This document shows positions 34,587 through 46,372 of a stretch of 64,000 nt of DNA, piece by piece. The stretch is from Ceratodon purpureus (taxonomy: Eukaryota; Streptophyta; Bryopsida; Pseudoditrichales; Ditrichaceae): NCBI GenBank assembly GCA_014871385.1, contig CM026426.1, forward strand, positions 49,215,263 through 49,279,262, given 5' to 3'. The position numbers were made by a program, and so were the translations under genes. The notes under the pieces are model-generated. The model did not search any database and had not been told where the DNA came from. It saw only the letters and a program-made list of their open reading frames with translations. Every line of letters begins with the position of its first letter. Position 1 is the stretch's first letter.

Positions 34587-36262
34587 ACATTACATATCAT
34601 TATATATTAAAATATTATATATTTCTACATTTGTATATTTGTATATATACATTGATTGTCTTTTATTATATACTTAAAAAATATGTATATAGATTAGTAG
34701 ATCTTTCAAAATACCATAAATATGATATCGGGACCAAATATAATACCAAATATACAACATGCTTTACACGATAAAAATGTTATTTGTAATTATAAATTGC
34801 AAATATATGAATGTATTCTATAAACTATTGTGACAAAATAGAACAACGTATATATACATTTGTAATATTTTTTAATAAGTCACTAGTTTCATAAGAATGT
34901 TCACATCTTTAAACAAACAAATTACATTGCTTGTTTAAAAATTGACTCAAAAATAAAAGTGCAAAAACATTGGAGATTTCTAGTATAACAAATGCAACCA
35001 TCAATAAATGATGGGATATTTGAGTTTTATATTTATATTTATCATATATATGTGTATGAACAATTCTTATTAGGAAGAATAGATTTATTAAAATACCATT
35101 GATATTACCTAGGAAACCAAATATGTAAAGAAGACAAACTAATTACATATATACAAAAAGTATCATACATAAAGCACAAAATAGCATAATAATTCATTAA
35201 GGCATCTATAGAATTTCTTTGCTTTATATTAATTATGCCACATCCATTAAATGGCCTCTATGGTTGTTGGAATAAATATTAGCAGTTGTGCATTTTCTAA
35301 ATACCAACACATGGAGGATTATTTATTTTTTGATTTTGAAAATAATTTCATAGTTTTCAGAAAATAAAATGATTTACCGTTGACATTGTATATAACCATG
35401 ATGAAATGGTGAGGTATTGAAATCTTTTAAGTGGTTACAACATATCTATGGATAAGAAAGTCAATTTTTCCAAAGAAAAAGAACAACAACCTTTACTATA
35501 GATTAAAAGAGAACTAAATTAACATTGTCATTTCTAACTATATGAATGCGAGTCCATTGAATTTGGTTGAATAATGGTCATAACTTTATTACACTCAAAT
35601 TATATATTTTTTTGCTTTAAAGTGAATTGTTAATTTGTGAGCCTTTGGTTTTCTACTCGGTATTTGTGGTGCAAGGGAATATTGTAATGATCCTTTGAAC
35701 TATTTTGTAAAATTGCAATTAGGACCAATTTCTTTCTAGAGGCGGTAAATTCTTTATAAGCTTTATATATTTGCCTATTAAACCATTTAGAATCAATGGA
35801 TCTGAAATTATCAAAGAATTAGGATTTCAGACACCCCTGGACTTGCCACAATATTCACCAGAACTCTGTAATTGGATAGCAAAATACATGAAATATAGGG
35901 TCTTGATGAATTGCTACAACACAACCTTATTTGGCTCAATGGAATTTAATTTGTTAATATCACCGTTATCCTTACTAACGCTAAATTTTGTACTAAAGTC
36001 CAAGCTCCTAAATTAAACATTTGTTCCTTTATCATCAGCGCCAAAACCTACTTTCTGTATCTTTAAATACATGTCTCATTCTATGTTTTATTTAGATAAT
36101 TCAAATTTTAAAAGATCCTTAATTCTGCATGTGGGAATAAGCGAGTACTACGGTTCCTATCATGCCATTGTGGCCTACTCTCCTCTTTAGATAACTCAGA
36201 TCAAATTACATTTCTTGCGTGTAAAAAACTGCATAGGTCTTGTAGTGGATTTTCCTTCTGCA

Positions 36263-36285
36263 AATTAAGGTGACCATCTAAATTT
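36263..36285. repeat. Palindromic motif copy
   Basis: ATTAAGGTGACCATCTAAAT; one change in the right arm. Confidence 0.75.
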
Positions 36286-36404
36286 AGATGTTATGTCATA
36301 CGATTGTTTGGCTTACGCTCCTAAGTATATGCTTACCACTTTCGTCTCTTCTTTCAGTTGAGTGGATTATATCTAATGGATTAGTCAGTGGATTAATTAT
36401 TTTG

Positions 36405-36509
<105 letters not shown>

Positions 36510-38608
36510 AGAGGCAGTTACTAGGAATTCACTATAGGACACTAGATCACGCCATTTCAGAGTTTCAATCAAGCCGAATGATCAGTCAAATTTATTAATA
36601 CTTGTCTATTGTATATTTAGAACAAAAAACAATGCACATTTATGGCCCTAGTACATATTGTGTAAATTACACCTACACAAAATTTAAATTTTAGAATCAA
36701 TATCTTTATAAACAAGAGCCAAATACCACATCAGCTTTGTAACTTTTGCACCTATTTACGGTAACTCATATTTTAGGAACAGTAATCAATATTTCAATTT
36801 TTGGGAACAGTAATTGATATATAGTTTAATGCTGAGATTAATGTTTTTTTAATTAAATATGGAAAAATACTTTTAAAATTAATAAGAATTCTGGAGTTCA
36901 CAATTATTAGTTTTACCAATTACTAAGTGATAATCTACGTGTCTCCCATACTATACACATTCATGAGTGAGAAATGATGGAAATGGTCATTTTAAGAAAT
37001 CGCCTAATTCAAAGTGCCCAGACTATGAATATCGATCATATCAACCATTGCCCAGAAATAACATCTCATGGGCAGAATCCATCATGAGAATCATTCGTAT
37101 AATACACTCACGTCATTTGCCTTGTTATTCATTCCCATGAACTACCATCATATAGCCGTCAATCTAAGCCTATTTTTACACATGATAAATTTTAGTTCCC
37201 GCCATCTTTGTGTGGTAGCCACTATTGTTTTCACAGGTAAGTTACCGGTTACTTGCGGTTGAACGACGTTCCCACATCTGTTCAAATACTCTCTAGGCTC
37301 CATCGACCTTCTCTCCACTCTCTTCACCCTCCTTCATTTCTTGTCATTCTCGTAGGAGTTGTAGACTATCTTCCCTTGTATGCAATGTGTTTTTCTTCTC
37401 GCATTAGTGAACCTCGTATTGCAGCCTTTTGTAAATCTAGAGCGAGGCTGTTACATAGGGTTCTATCGAGTTGTAGAACTGGACGAGTGTTTCCTACATA
37501 CTATGAATTGCGCGTCATAGAAGGTCCACTGTGTTGATAAGCAATGCTCCGGACGCTAAAAGGGTGATATCGATAGTGTCTTTCTACTACAAGGTTCTTG
37601 TCTTTGGGGTTTTGGCGATTAACATTCCGAACTACGACGCGGAGAGAAGCGTTTCAAAGGCATAGTATTTTGTTGGAGCGACGTCAACCGGCACCGCGTA
37701 TGCAAGGTATCATCTTTGAGCTACTCTTGTGTGTGGCCTATGATTTGGTTGTTGTGTAGAGAGTCTCCAATATGATGGACACAACATGGCCGCACGTTGG
37801 TGGAACTACACTACAAACGTGATGTTTCTCTGTGCCTGAGTTATTGTACGCCATTGTGTAGTTCGAGTTTTGTAGTTTGTTCTCTAATGTACATTTAATA
37901 CGTTCGTCTATCCGCACCATGATGTAGTTCTGATTTACAAATGTGTCAATGTCCTGTTTTGTTTAGATTCTCCTGCGTATCGGTATAGGTTGATCACCCC
38001 TTTGAAGTGCAACACCAGTCTAGAGTTTCTATCTTCGTGGTTGCTGGAATTCCAAGTTCCTCCTTCGACTACTATTTAGGTCAGTGTTCCTTGTTCATCT
38101 AGTTTTAAAATTGCTCTTGAAATTGCAAAAGTGGGAGAATGTGCAACATTATAGACGGGGTACCTATCAGGTATTCTCCGCACCGTGATTAATATAGATG
38201 TATATGTACGAAAAAACACACACCAAGTAATACAAATATCCAACCCGTATTTCTTCTAGTAACATGACAGAGTTCCCTTGCAGATTTAGTTTGCTTTGCT
38301 ACAACTCAGTTTGGATTAATAACATCTCCTTAATTTGTAGTCTAGGTTGTATTGTTTCCTTGCACCTATTCTTTTCTTTTTGATTTTACATTTTAGAGGA
38401 TTTCTAGTTCTTGCTCATGCTTAAGTATCTTCTACCGAATGATATCTAACATAGTTCAAGTTTCCCAAAGACATTGTTTTTAGTAAACAAATTTTTAATG
38501 AATTGACTTCTTCCAACGTATTATTTTAAATAACCATGTCCACCTCATTTATCTTAGATGCAATCCATTTTAGAGTTTTGGTTCTTTAGGTTTGTACCGA
38601 AACCTTAA

Positions 38609-38630
38609 AATTAAGGTGTCCTCCTAAATC
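38609..38630. repeat. Palindromic motif copy
   Basis: ATTAAGGTGTCCTCCTAAAT; about 100 bp upstream of the next coding region. Confidence 0.65.
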
Positions 38631-38726
38631 ACGCAGATATATATCAAGCTATGCAGTTTGAAAATGTTAGTATAATTGACTATGTTCTATATACTCTAAA
38701 GTTCTATTTGTTTGTGTATACAGGAT

Positions 38727-39446
38727 GTCTACGAATGATCCGTTTCTTTTTAGGATTGCTGTTAGACAGGATCTGTGCCTTTGTGACTGGCACACAGATT
38801 TCTTTGAAGAGATTGAAGATGTCAAATTCACAATCCATGGAGATGTTTATAGATACAAGCGCGGGATGGTTCTTGACAAAAGAGAGTAACACATCTTCAA
38901 AGCCATGCCTCTGCATCAAATTCGCTCGGGCTAACAACCACGTTGTAGTGACATGGCATTCGATAATGTTGTGGAGAGCCACACATCCGTACGTGTACCT
39001 CTTTCTTCAGCGAAACGATTCTATTTGGGAAGCCCTTCTAATCAACAGTGTGGTCTTCTCAATCAACCACGTGGAATTGCGACAAGCATGGAAAGATTCT
39101 ACATTGGCACCATTCATCTTAGAGGCCTTCAACAAGGAGTCCAACAAATCGAGTGTCATACAGACATAGGTGGACAAGTTGCTGGCAAAATTGAAGGACT
39201 TCGTAGTGAAGAAGAAAAAAAAGGAAAAGAACTCGAAGAAAGATAAGGGGAGTTCTTCAGGGTTACGGATGCACGTGCTCTACCCATAGGAGCCGTTGCA
39301 GGAATAAGAGGTGCTCAAACGAAGGTGCCCGGAGCGAAGACTACATCGAAGAAATCTCTACAAGATGGGCCTGTAGCGCTGACTGGAGTGGGGGAGAGCA
39401 CAATAAAGTGGACCACAAAGTGCAAAATGTCATCAATAGAAAGTGA
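38727..39446 (+). pseudogene. Unknown exon, first of the rightward gene set
   Basis: One plus-strand frame starting at ATG 38,727 (MSTNDPFLFRIAVRQDLCLC) is open to about 39,446, except for stops near 38,891, 38,930 and 39,244. It reads DWHTDFFEEIEDVKFTIHGD, FYLGSPSNQQCGLLNQPRG, then a Lys/Glu-rich segment and KVPGAKTTSKKSLQDGPV. It ends at a plausible donor, GAAAGTGAGTA. A 2.1-kb intron to 41,593 would connect it to the next exon. The lysine-rich C-terminal part suggests a nuclear protein. I recognise no family; it resembles transposon-borne ORFs in style. Confidence 0.45.
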
Positions 39447-40164
39447 GTATGAAGTGTGCTGTTTTTGAAGGCTCAAAGCTGATTTTGAGCATTTTGGTGT
39501 AGTTTTTGAGCATTTTAGTCACTTTCTAGGGTGTCATAAGGTATCTTACACGCATCTTCATAAAAAGAACATCCTCAATTGAAACTAAATTTAACCACTA
39601 GGTCTAAATTATAAAAATGAACTTTTCCAAAGTCTTAATTTCTTCATTTGGTGCCTTCTATTGTTTTTAGAGGATGTTATTTTTCAATTTTAAAATCAAT
39701 GTTCCGTGAGAAAAACTCACAAAAAGTACTGCAAAAGTGACCCTCTTAAAAAGCATCCTTGTGGTACTTTAGAAAACCCTAAACCAATTAATGAGTATAT
39801 AAATTGACTATTTTAGAATACCCCTTAAACATACATGGGGCACCACTTAATTAAAAGTGACTTTTTGATAGTTTTTGATTCTTTTATTGTCACTTTTTCA
39901 AATGACTACATTCACATTGCTTTGATTTAGAGCCTTCATACCATAACTTTAAAGTGTCTACTTTGCATGAAACGTTTCTAAGTTGTAGAAAAACACATTC
40001 ACTCTGATTTAGAGTAACTATTCCAATGAAAAATTCAATCTTGCACTTAGTTACGCATGCTTGTTGAAAGGGTTTTGTTCTTTATAATACTTTATAGTTT
40101 GCGTTGTTAGGTTTGCTACTGCATTTTTCATTTTATAGAGTCGAGAATTGTTTGTCAAAACCAT

Positions 40165-40186
40165 GATTAAGAAGTCCACCTTAATC
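40165..40186. repeat. Palindromic motif copy
   Basis: GATTAAGAAGTCCACCTTAA; arms intact, centre AGTCCA. Duplicated at 40,977. Confidence 0.75.
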
Positions 40187-40243
40187 ACGTTTTCTAACTT
40201 GAACTGAAATCCCGTAATGAATAACATATGGCCTTGTTAGACA

Positions 40244-40266
40244 AGATAAGGTGACCACATTAATTT
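40244..40266. repeat. Palindromic motif copy (weak)
   Basis: AGATAAGGTGACCACATTAAT; a decayed counterpart (AGATAAAGGTGATCTA) lies at 41,052 in the second duplication copy. Confidence 0.6.
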
Positions 40267-40525
40267 AATTCTTGTTTTAAGTTCAAAGACAGTTAGAGAC
40301 ATCTGTGTGTAGTTTTAGGTGGAGAACATAACCTGGTCTAATTTTAATTTCACCAATCAGGTTGTTACGTTGAAGGCCTTTTATATTTGATGATTCTAAG
40401 TTTTTTTCAGTCACCAATCGTGTGGTTTTGAACCACCGTAATCTTTCCCTAAATTTGTTGTTTTTTGTTTTGATTGTGAATTTTTTTTATAGCTCGCGGC
40501 ATGGATTCATTGTTTTAAAATTATA

Positions 40526-40549
40526 GAATTAAGGTGGTCATCTGAATCC
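40526..40549. repeat. Palindromic motif copy
   Basis: ATTAAGGTGGTCATCTGAAT; one mismatch in the right arm. Confidence 0.8.
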
Positions 40550-40976
40550 ATTACATGACAATAGAATTAGAATACCCATCTCTTCGCGTATCAATTAGTC
40601 CTCGTGAATATGATTTGTAACCTATACTTCATATCCGTGATTTTGATGTAGGATTTAAAAGGCCACCTCTAGTTTAGAACACGTGGTTCGCTTATATGTA
40701 GAGATTGTGCTTTGGGGAATTCTTTGATGTATGGATCACTTATCCTCTCAGTTAGGTGTTAACACCTAGAACGTCCTCCATTATTCTGATTCTAATATTG
40801 TAGCATTATATTTAGTCTTATTTAGAGTAACTCTAATAATGAAAAATAATCTTGCACTTGTTTCTCTAAACTTGCTAACAGGTTTTTGTTTTCCATAATA
40901 CTTTGTAGCTTGCGTTGTTTGATTTCATAGTGCCTTTTTCATTTTCTAATAGTAGACAACTGTAAGTCAAAACCGA

Positions 40977-40998
40977 GATTAAGAAGTCCACCCTAATC
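40977..40998. repeat. Palindromic motif copy
   Basis: GATTAAGAAGTCCACCCTAA; copy within the second duplication unit. Confidence 0.7.
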
Positions 40999-41232
40999 AC
41001 GTTGTCTAGCTTGAATTGAAATCCTAGAAAAACAACATCTGGCTTTGTTAGAGTAGATAAAGGTGATCTATTTTTTGTTTTAAGTTTTGAGGCAGTGTAA
41101 GACATTTGTCCACAGTTTTAAGTGGTAATAAGAATCTGCTCTTATTATGATTTCAGCAATGAGGTTGTTATGTTGAAGTCATGTTATATTTGATGGTTCT
41201 CAGTTGTACTTCGTGTCCATAGATTCATTGTA

Positions 41233-41256
41233 GAATTGAGAAGGCCAACTTAATTT
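41233..41256. repeat. Palindromic motif copy
   Basis: ATTGAGAAGGCCAACTTAAT; corresponds to the 40,526 copy in the duplication. Confidence 0.6.
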
Positions 41257-41593
41257 GAGTTCTTTAAGGTATGGCTCGATTCTATGCAAAACACGTTGAG
41301 GAGTGTTTTATGTCATATCGATCATTCATCCTCACAAGAGAATTTCAAGTGGCACTTGTATTCTATGTTGACAAATAGTTCTTTACGCTGTTCTATTGCC
41401 TAAATGAAGTGGTTTAGTCTTGTTTAAGTATGAAATAGCATCAGTCAGTAACAACTATTTGAGTTTTGTTATTAGGAACTTAATTATGCCTTCGTGAGTA
41501 CCTTGTGTTTAGTTGCTTGAGTCTGATCCTCATCTAAGTTTAAATTATATATCTCCTCTATAGTAATGTTGTTATTTTTTTGGTTTTTATAGA

Positions 41594-42985
41594 GATTTTT
41601 AAATTCCATGATCCAAACTCTGTCGAGTGTGAGGTCTAAGAAAGATATGGCCGAGAAGGATGACAAGCTGATTAAGTGGACATATAACGAAGTACGATTT
41701 GAGTGGCCACTCGTTAGGTCTAGCGACGCACGCTGGGAGAAATGCAAACGATTTTTTACGCAACACGTCAAAGGGGAACTTGTATGCCTCGAGTTTGGCC
41801 ACTTCACTAAAGACAATCAAAACTTCAAGAGTAACCTCAAATCTATTGCACCTCCGACAAAGAATTGGTTTAAGTGCGTAGAATCCCTTACAGGAAAGGA
41901 GATCGAGAAGATGGTGACATACTTCTTAAACAAGGAAACAGACGCTGATAAACCAATCTCAGTTTATCCAAAGGTAATTCCTTTTTTGGTGAAGGGAACT
42001 TCCAGAAATTGCAACATTTTGTCTACCTTGGAGTAGGCCTACTGAAAGAGAAAAAAACATCATGAGATTGAAGATTTCAATAAATACACGGAGGTAAAGT
42101 TCAATTTAATTGAGACAATGGCAAATACTGGACTTGACGAGTCTCACGATGTCCACCGAGAGAATTAGAGGAATTTTTAAGAAACGGTCATGATATCTTC
42201 CAAGACGATGGCGCATGTGATTGAATCTGCTGGAGAGAAGGTCTTCAACAACTATGAAGGGAGGAACCGGCCTGAGAAGGAATTCCTTCCTCCTCCGTTC
42301 ATTGAATCCATTCGAGCGGTTGTGGATACAAAGTCGGAGTAGGCTCTCAACAGAGATGTAGGGGTGTATGTTGCTCATGAGGGATTTCAAAACTACAGCA
42401 GGAGACGTAATAAAAGCAGGCAATTGCGTAACAGTAGGGGATCTTAGGAGGTTCAACATTTGTGCGAAGATTAATTCTGAGTGAATTGCAGTCATTGACT
42501 TTCGTAATGTTGAAGGACATGTTAGGGGTACCGAATTCGAGCATCCATTTTTGGAGACGTTTGTGACGAGGCTGGAGGCTTTTAGGATGCCTGGGTGGGC
42601 GGAAACGGCAGTGTGGATTTGGATCGCAGATGAACCCCGAAAAGAACAAGTGCTCAAGCTTTACAAGAGGAAGTTGAAGACTACACATCAAAAACTTGTG
42701 GAGGCTTATTACCACCCTAATCCGTTGGAAGGATTTAAGAGTGAGAAGAAGGTGAAGGGGAAGGTGGTCACGGTGTTCTACATTGTCAAGGAGCAGTGGC
42801 CAGTGACTACACTAACAAACATTTTTAGATGTGATAAGCTGAAGGTCTATCCAAAGGCTAAATACCGATACTATCCAGGTGAATTTTGGATGGAGACTTA
42901 CCATTAAATGCTCCAAGACGTTTCAGCTGCCTACAAGATTGTTTTCAACATCTTTGGCGGACGGAAACTCATGCTTGCATGTCAG
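41594..42985 (+). pseudogene. Unknown protein, possibly methyltransferase-like, exon 2
   Basis: Follows an acceptor at 41,593. The first 142 codons (to 42,034) are charged (KWTYNEVRFEWPLVRSSDAR, LVCLEFGHFTKDNQNF). After several stops the second block (about 42,370-42,985) reads VIKAGNCVTVGDLRRFN, HPFLETFVTRLEAFRMPGW, AVWIWIADEPRKEQVLKLYK, CDKLKVYPKAKYRYYPGE and VFNIFGGRKLMLACQ, ending at donor CAG|GTAAACG. Joined to the next exon the end resembles motif I of DNA methyltransferases (hydrophobic-x-FGG...A...), a weak resemblance. At least four stops or frameshifts. I cannot name the family. Confidence 0.45.
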
Positions 42986-43090
42986 GTAAACGTGATCTTC
43001 CAACACTTATTAACATCATGTCATTTCATATTAATGTATCAAATATTAATTTTAATGAGGACTTATCAAGATGCAGGATTAGTCGTCCAA

Positions 43091-43113
43091 GACTAAGATC
43101 GTCACCTTACTCT
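43091..43113. repeat. Palindromic motif copy (weak)
   Basis: GACTAAGATCGTCACCTTAC; inside the intron between coding blocks. Confidence 0.5.
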
Positions 43114-43247
43114 GCCCATCTTACCCTATTTTAAAAAATGAGGGTGATTACGATAAAGTTCTCAATCTTATTAGAGTGAAATTGCAAAATTATTTCCTTT
43201 CCCTTCATTTGTTTTTTTTGACTTCTAGCTTACACCTTGGTCGTCAT

Positions 43248-43268
43248 GATTAAGATGACCATCTTAAT
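43248..43268. repeat. Palindromic motif copy
   Basis: ATTAAGATGACCATCTTAAT, and symmetry extends outward (TCATG on the left, TATGA on the right). Confidence 0.92.
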
Positions 43269-43562
43269 TATGATTATACCGCAGACCAAAAATTTTAGTT
43301 GTTTTCCTTTTGGATTATCACATGTAGATCTAGTTGCTATGCCCACTATCAATTGCCTCTTATCATTAGTTGTCTACATGTTGACTTGTGAAATATATCA
43401 TATTTTTAAGGATCCAGATTTTGATGGACTTCTCAATTATGCGTGCACTCTACAATTTTCCATTCTTGTGTATTCATATCCTTATTGATCATTATGAGTT
43501 GTAACATTTTCCTTCTTTCATTACTTCGTCATCTAATGTAAACTGTGGATGCTCTATTGCAG

Positions 43563-43966
43563 ATGCTCAAGATGCATGTCTATACATATTATGACCAAGA
43601 TTGCGTTGATGAACCGCTATCTCTAAATTTGAAGGCAGTAGGGATGAACTTCCAAGACTTCTTCCACCCTCAACGTTGTAGTGCCGTTGGAACTAGTAGT
43701 GTGCTACCAATTAGTAGTGCGCTACCAGATACTACTGTGCAGCCACTTTATAGTGCGCAGCAAGAGCACAGTTGTGGAGGTTATCCATCTACGGACGTAA
43801 GAGTTGGTAGCGCGTAGAGTGGATCATTTTCAACACGGACAGAGGGCTCTTCCGACAAGATGATGCATTTTGATGTTCCTATGAGCCAACATCTACGTAA
43901 GCGCCCCCGTGGAGGCAACCGGTACCATAACAGGCATAAATCAAGAGGACTTCTATGGAAATTGTA
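43563..43966 (+). pseudogene. Downstream exon of the unknown/methyltransferase-like gene
   Basis: Starts after a good acceptor (TCTATTGCAG) and reads MLKMHVYTYYDQDCVDEPLS, then AVGMNFQDFFHPQ. A Ser/Thr/Pro/Gln-rich stretch follows, with near-repeated words encoding SSVLP and SSALP, then a TAG at 43,816. Continuing past it is a basic C-terminus (SQHLRKRPRGGNRYHNRHKS) to a stop near 43,966. The basic tail looks like a nuclear localisation or nucleic-acid-binding region. Position, sense and splice sites tie it to the preceding exon. Confidence 0.45.
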
Positions 43967-44237
43967 AAACCAGATGGATAGGTTTAAAACGCTAGGTTGA
44001 ACTTACACCATTCCAAAATATTAATAGCGCACCAAAACTATTTTTCAAATAGAATCATAGTCATTACTATTAGAATTTACAGTTAGTAACAATAATACAA
44101 GTACCTCCTCAAATCTTTACTCAATGACGTCGATTTTTACCAAATACTTATGACGAGCATAAGTCTTCCAACTAGTTGTAACAACCGACATGCCGTTAGG
44201 TGTAGAACTTTTTGTCTAATCTGAATGAGATAGAATA

Positions 44238-44259
44238 GATTAAGGTGACCTCCTTAAAC
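44238..44259. repeat. Palindromic motif copy
   Basis: GATTAAGGTGACCTCCTTAA; first of three copies within 150 bp upstream of the phosphatase-like exon. Confidence 0.8.
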
Positions 44260-44295
44260 TATACACCTCACGCCCCAAAACATAAAAGATAACAT

Positions 44296-44319
44296 GGATT
44301 AAGATGGCCACGTTAATCC
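44296..44319. repeat. Palindromic motif copy
   Basis: GGATTAAGATGGCCACGTTAAT; outer symmetry GGATTAA/TTAATCC intact. Confidence 0.85.
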
Positions 44320-44366
44320 TCTACCCATTCGAAACTACAATAGACCATTACATTACTGATGAAAGA

Positions 44367-44388
44367 GATTAAGATGGTCACCTTAATT
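44367..44388. repeat. Palindromic motif copy
   Basis: ATTAAGATGGTCACCTTAAT; strong copy. Confidence 0.9.
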
Positions 44389-44919
44389 TTAAAACCACGG
44401 CAGGCTGTCATTTTGGATTGGCTTCAAATAAAAGCCTTTTTTGTCAAAGTCGATTGTACTTTACGATCAGTGAACTTTAAAGCAAACAATTTGAATGTGG
44501 AAGAAATTATAACTACGGTGCATCCAAAGGGATCACCTGAACAGAATATACAATTTTTTCAACAGTTTTATCTAAAGTCCCTACACTATAAGAAACATTG
44601 ATCACAGCAGCAAATAAATTAATTCAGTAACAAATAAGTTAATAACAACCAAAATCAGATCAGGGGAAGAAGGTCCAATCAATCAGATCAGAGGGATTCA
44701 CCTCTTTTACCAATCCACCAAACCCGCTCAACAACAGGATCTAGAAAATTTCTACTTTAGTTGGTGCTAACGTTTTAAAACTTAGTGCGTGAGTGCGTAA
44801 TGTGATCGACTTAATGTATAAGTAGTGATCAATTTGAAAGTAACACATGATTGTTATCATATACGCCAAGTTTTGTAAATTGAAATGACATTTGCTTGAT
44901 TATTTGGATCTTGTCTTTA

Positions 44920-45706
44920 GATATTGTGTGTCGTTATTCTCCACATGATAGCTTGGGAGGTGCTCAAAAGTTTCAGAAGGTCCCGTCCGCGTTTAATAAA
45001 ACAAGGTTGATCATACTTGATGTAAATCACGTCCTGTGCAACATTGCCTTTGTCCGCTCAAAAGACGCTATTTCGGCACACAAGTATGTGGAAATACGGG
45101 AGGATATTCTAAACGAGAAGCGAGCTTTGATAAAAGCGTCCACAAGGGAGACGTATAGGCTAGTGATTGCCCGTCCGAATGTCCATTTGTTTAGATAGAA
45201 GCTATCGGCAATAACACATGTAGGTGTCTAGACTTGCATGGCAAAGGATATGGCAGCGTCCATAGTCTCTTGGTTGTTTGGGGAGTGCCAGCCTATGTTC
45301 TTTCTCACTCAAGAGTATTGTACAACCTTGAAGCACGGGAGAAAAATTTAATGTATCGGTCCGAAGATGCATTGCATGAGGAGTTTTATAAAGAACTTCC
45401 TTTCTTCTAGGAGTCTCAATGGCACGTAGATAGAAGCCTTTTGTGTCATCACCCAAGAACACGGAGATCATTGACAATAGCCCTTTGAAGTGTTGTTTTA
45501 ATCCTCCAAATGATTGCGTTCATCCTCATCCTTGGCAAAGCTCCAATGATCATCGCAACGATATTTTGAAAGAACTAGGGCCACTCTTGAGTTTGAGTCA
45601 GGACGATAAGTCAGTCTTGGAATTTGTGGACGCACTCTTTGTGGATCCTGAAGATCGTTTGGGCAAGATCCGATTTCTAGAAATGGTCGTATTTCTAGGA
45701 CACTAG
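44920..45706 (+). pseudogene. FCP1-like (NIF/HAD) phosphatase domain
   Basis: Coding starts after acceptor TTGTCTTTAG. Motif I reads IILDVNHVLCNIAF (the D-x-N form is usual in divergent plant FCP1-like proteins). REDILNEKRALIKA and ARPNVHLF follow, then KLSAITHVGV-stop-TCMAKDMAASIV, where FCP1-like proteins have VGVWTSM; the stop there and the one before KLS are both TAG (45,196-45,198 and 45,229-45,231). After frame shifts, YRSEDALHEEFYKELPF and then SPKNTEIIDNSPLKCCFNPP (motif III/IV region) lead to the end at 45,706. Such enzymes dephosphorylate proteins, for example the RNA polymerase II tail. Clearly inactive. Whether it is transposon cargo or a host relic is open. Confidence 0.68.
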
Positions 45707-45786
45707 AACCGTTCACTAGGTTCATCACGCCCAGTATCCACGTGCTAGTTTGTAGTGGTTGTAAGAACATTCTTTTTTGAAGAAAA

Positions 45787-45808
45787 AATTAAGGTGATCA
45801 CCTTAAAC
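45787..45808. repeat. Palindromic motif copy
   Basis: TTAAGGTGATCACCTTAA, a perfect 18-bp palindrome 80 bp after the phosphatase-like domain. Confidence 0.92.
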
Positions 45809-46372
45809 ATCAAGAACATTGGGGTTGTGATCATTTGACGTTTTTCTTAGTCCTTGAATTTTAAGGTTCATCGTGTAGTAAACTTTGATGAACATGTCTT
45901 CATTTTGGTTGTAAGTCTTCATTTTGGTTGTACCGTGTTTGATGTACTAATTTGGTGTTTGGTTACTGCTTGAGAAATACAATCAAATGAATTTTAAAGG
46001 ATTGTATTTTTGAGTTACAATCGTAACCAAGACCACATGCACTCCCCGCAACATTAAAAAATGAAAACCACCTCTCCATTTTTGTAACTGACAATGGAGA
46101 TGTTGTGGGCACTCTACAAACATTGATAAGTAGTTGAGCACAACAGACATCGTTTCCAGAGCCTAGAAGACATGGCTATCGAGTATAGTGTCCATTTGGG
46201 TCATAGGATCTTATTTTTTAGTAGTGATTTAGTGAAATATGCCACTCGACATGTCACTAAATTTGAACTTTATAAATGTATTAAGTAGAGGTGCGACTAT
46301 GTGAATTCATATATACTTCAGGGAATAAAGTTGGGAAGACCATTTTTTCTCTAAGCGTACAGTGTCTTCTAC

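Larger units (their letters stand above)
40012..40550 (+). repeat. Direct duplication, copy 1
   Basis: Aligns with 40,826-41,270 at roughly 75-80% with indels, starting TTTAGAGTAACT and including CTTGCACTT, CTTTATAATACTTTATAG and TTGCGTTGTT. Both copies carry the palindromic motif at the same places. Confidence 0.8.
40826..41270 (+). repeat. Direct duplication, copy 2
   Basis: Partner of 40,012-40,550, about 0.8 kb downstream. Divergence shows the duplication is old. Confidence 0.8.
39447..41593. other. Probable intron with direct duplication
   Basis: No coding signal. It contains a ~400-500-bp direct duplication and five palindromic motif copies, both listed separately. It ends at an acceptor-like TTTTTATAG before 41,594. 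Confidence 0.45.

Noticed and set aside
34097..34610. Long Arg/Glu and Ser/Leu repeat ORFs
   Set aside because: They are translations of the (GA)n/(CT)n tract.
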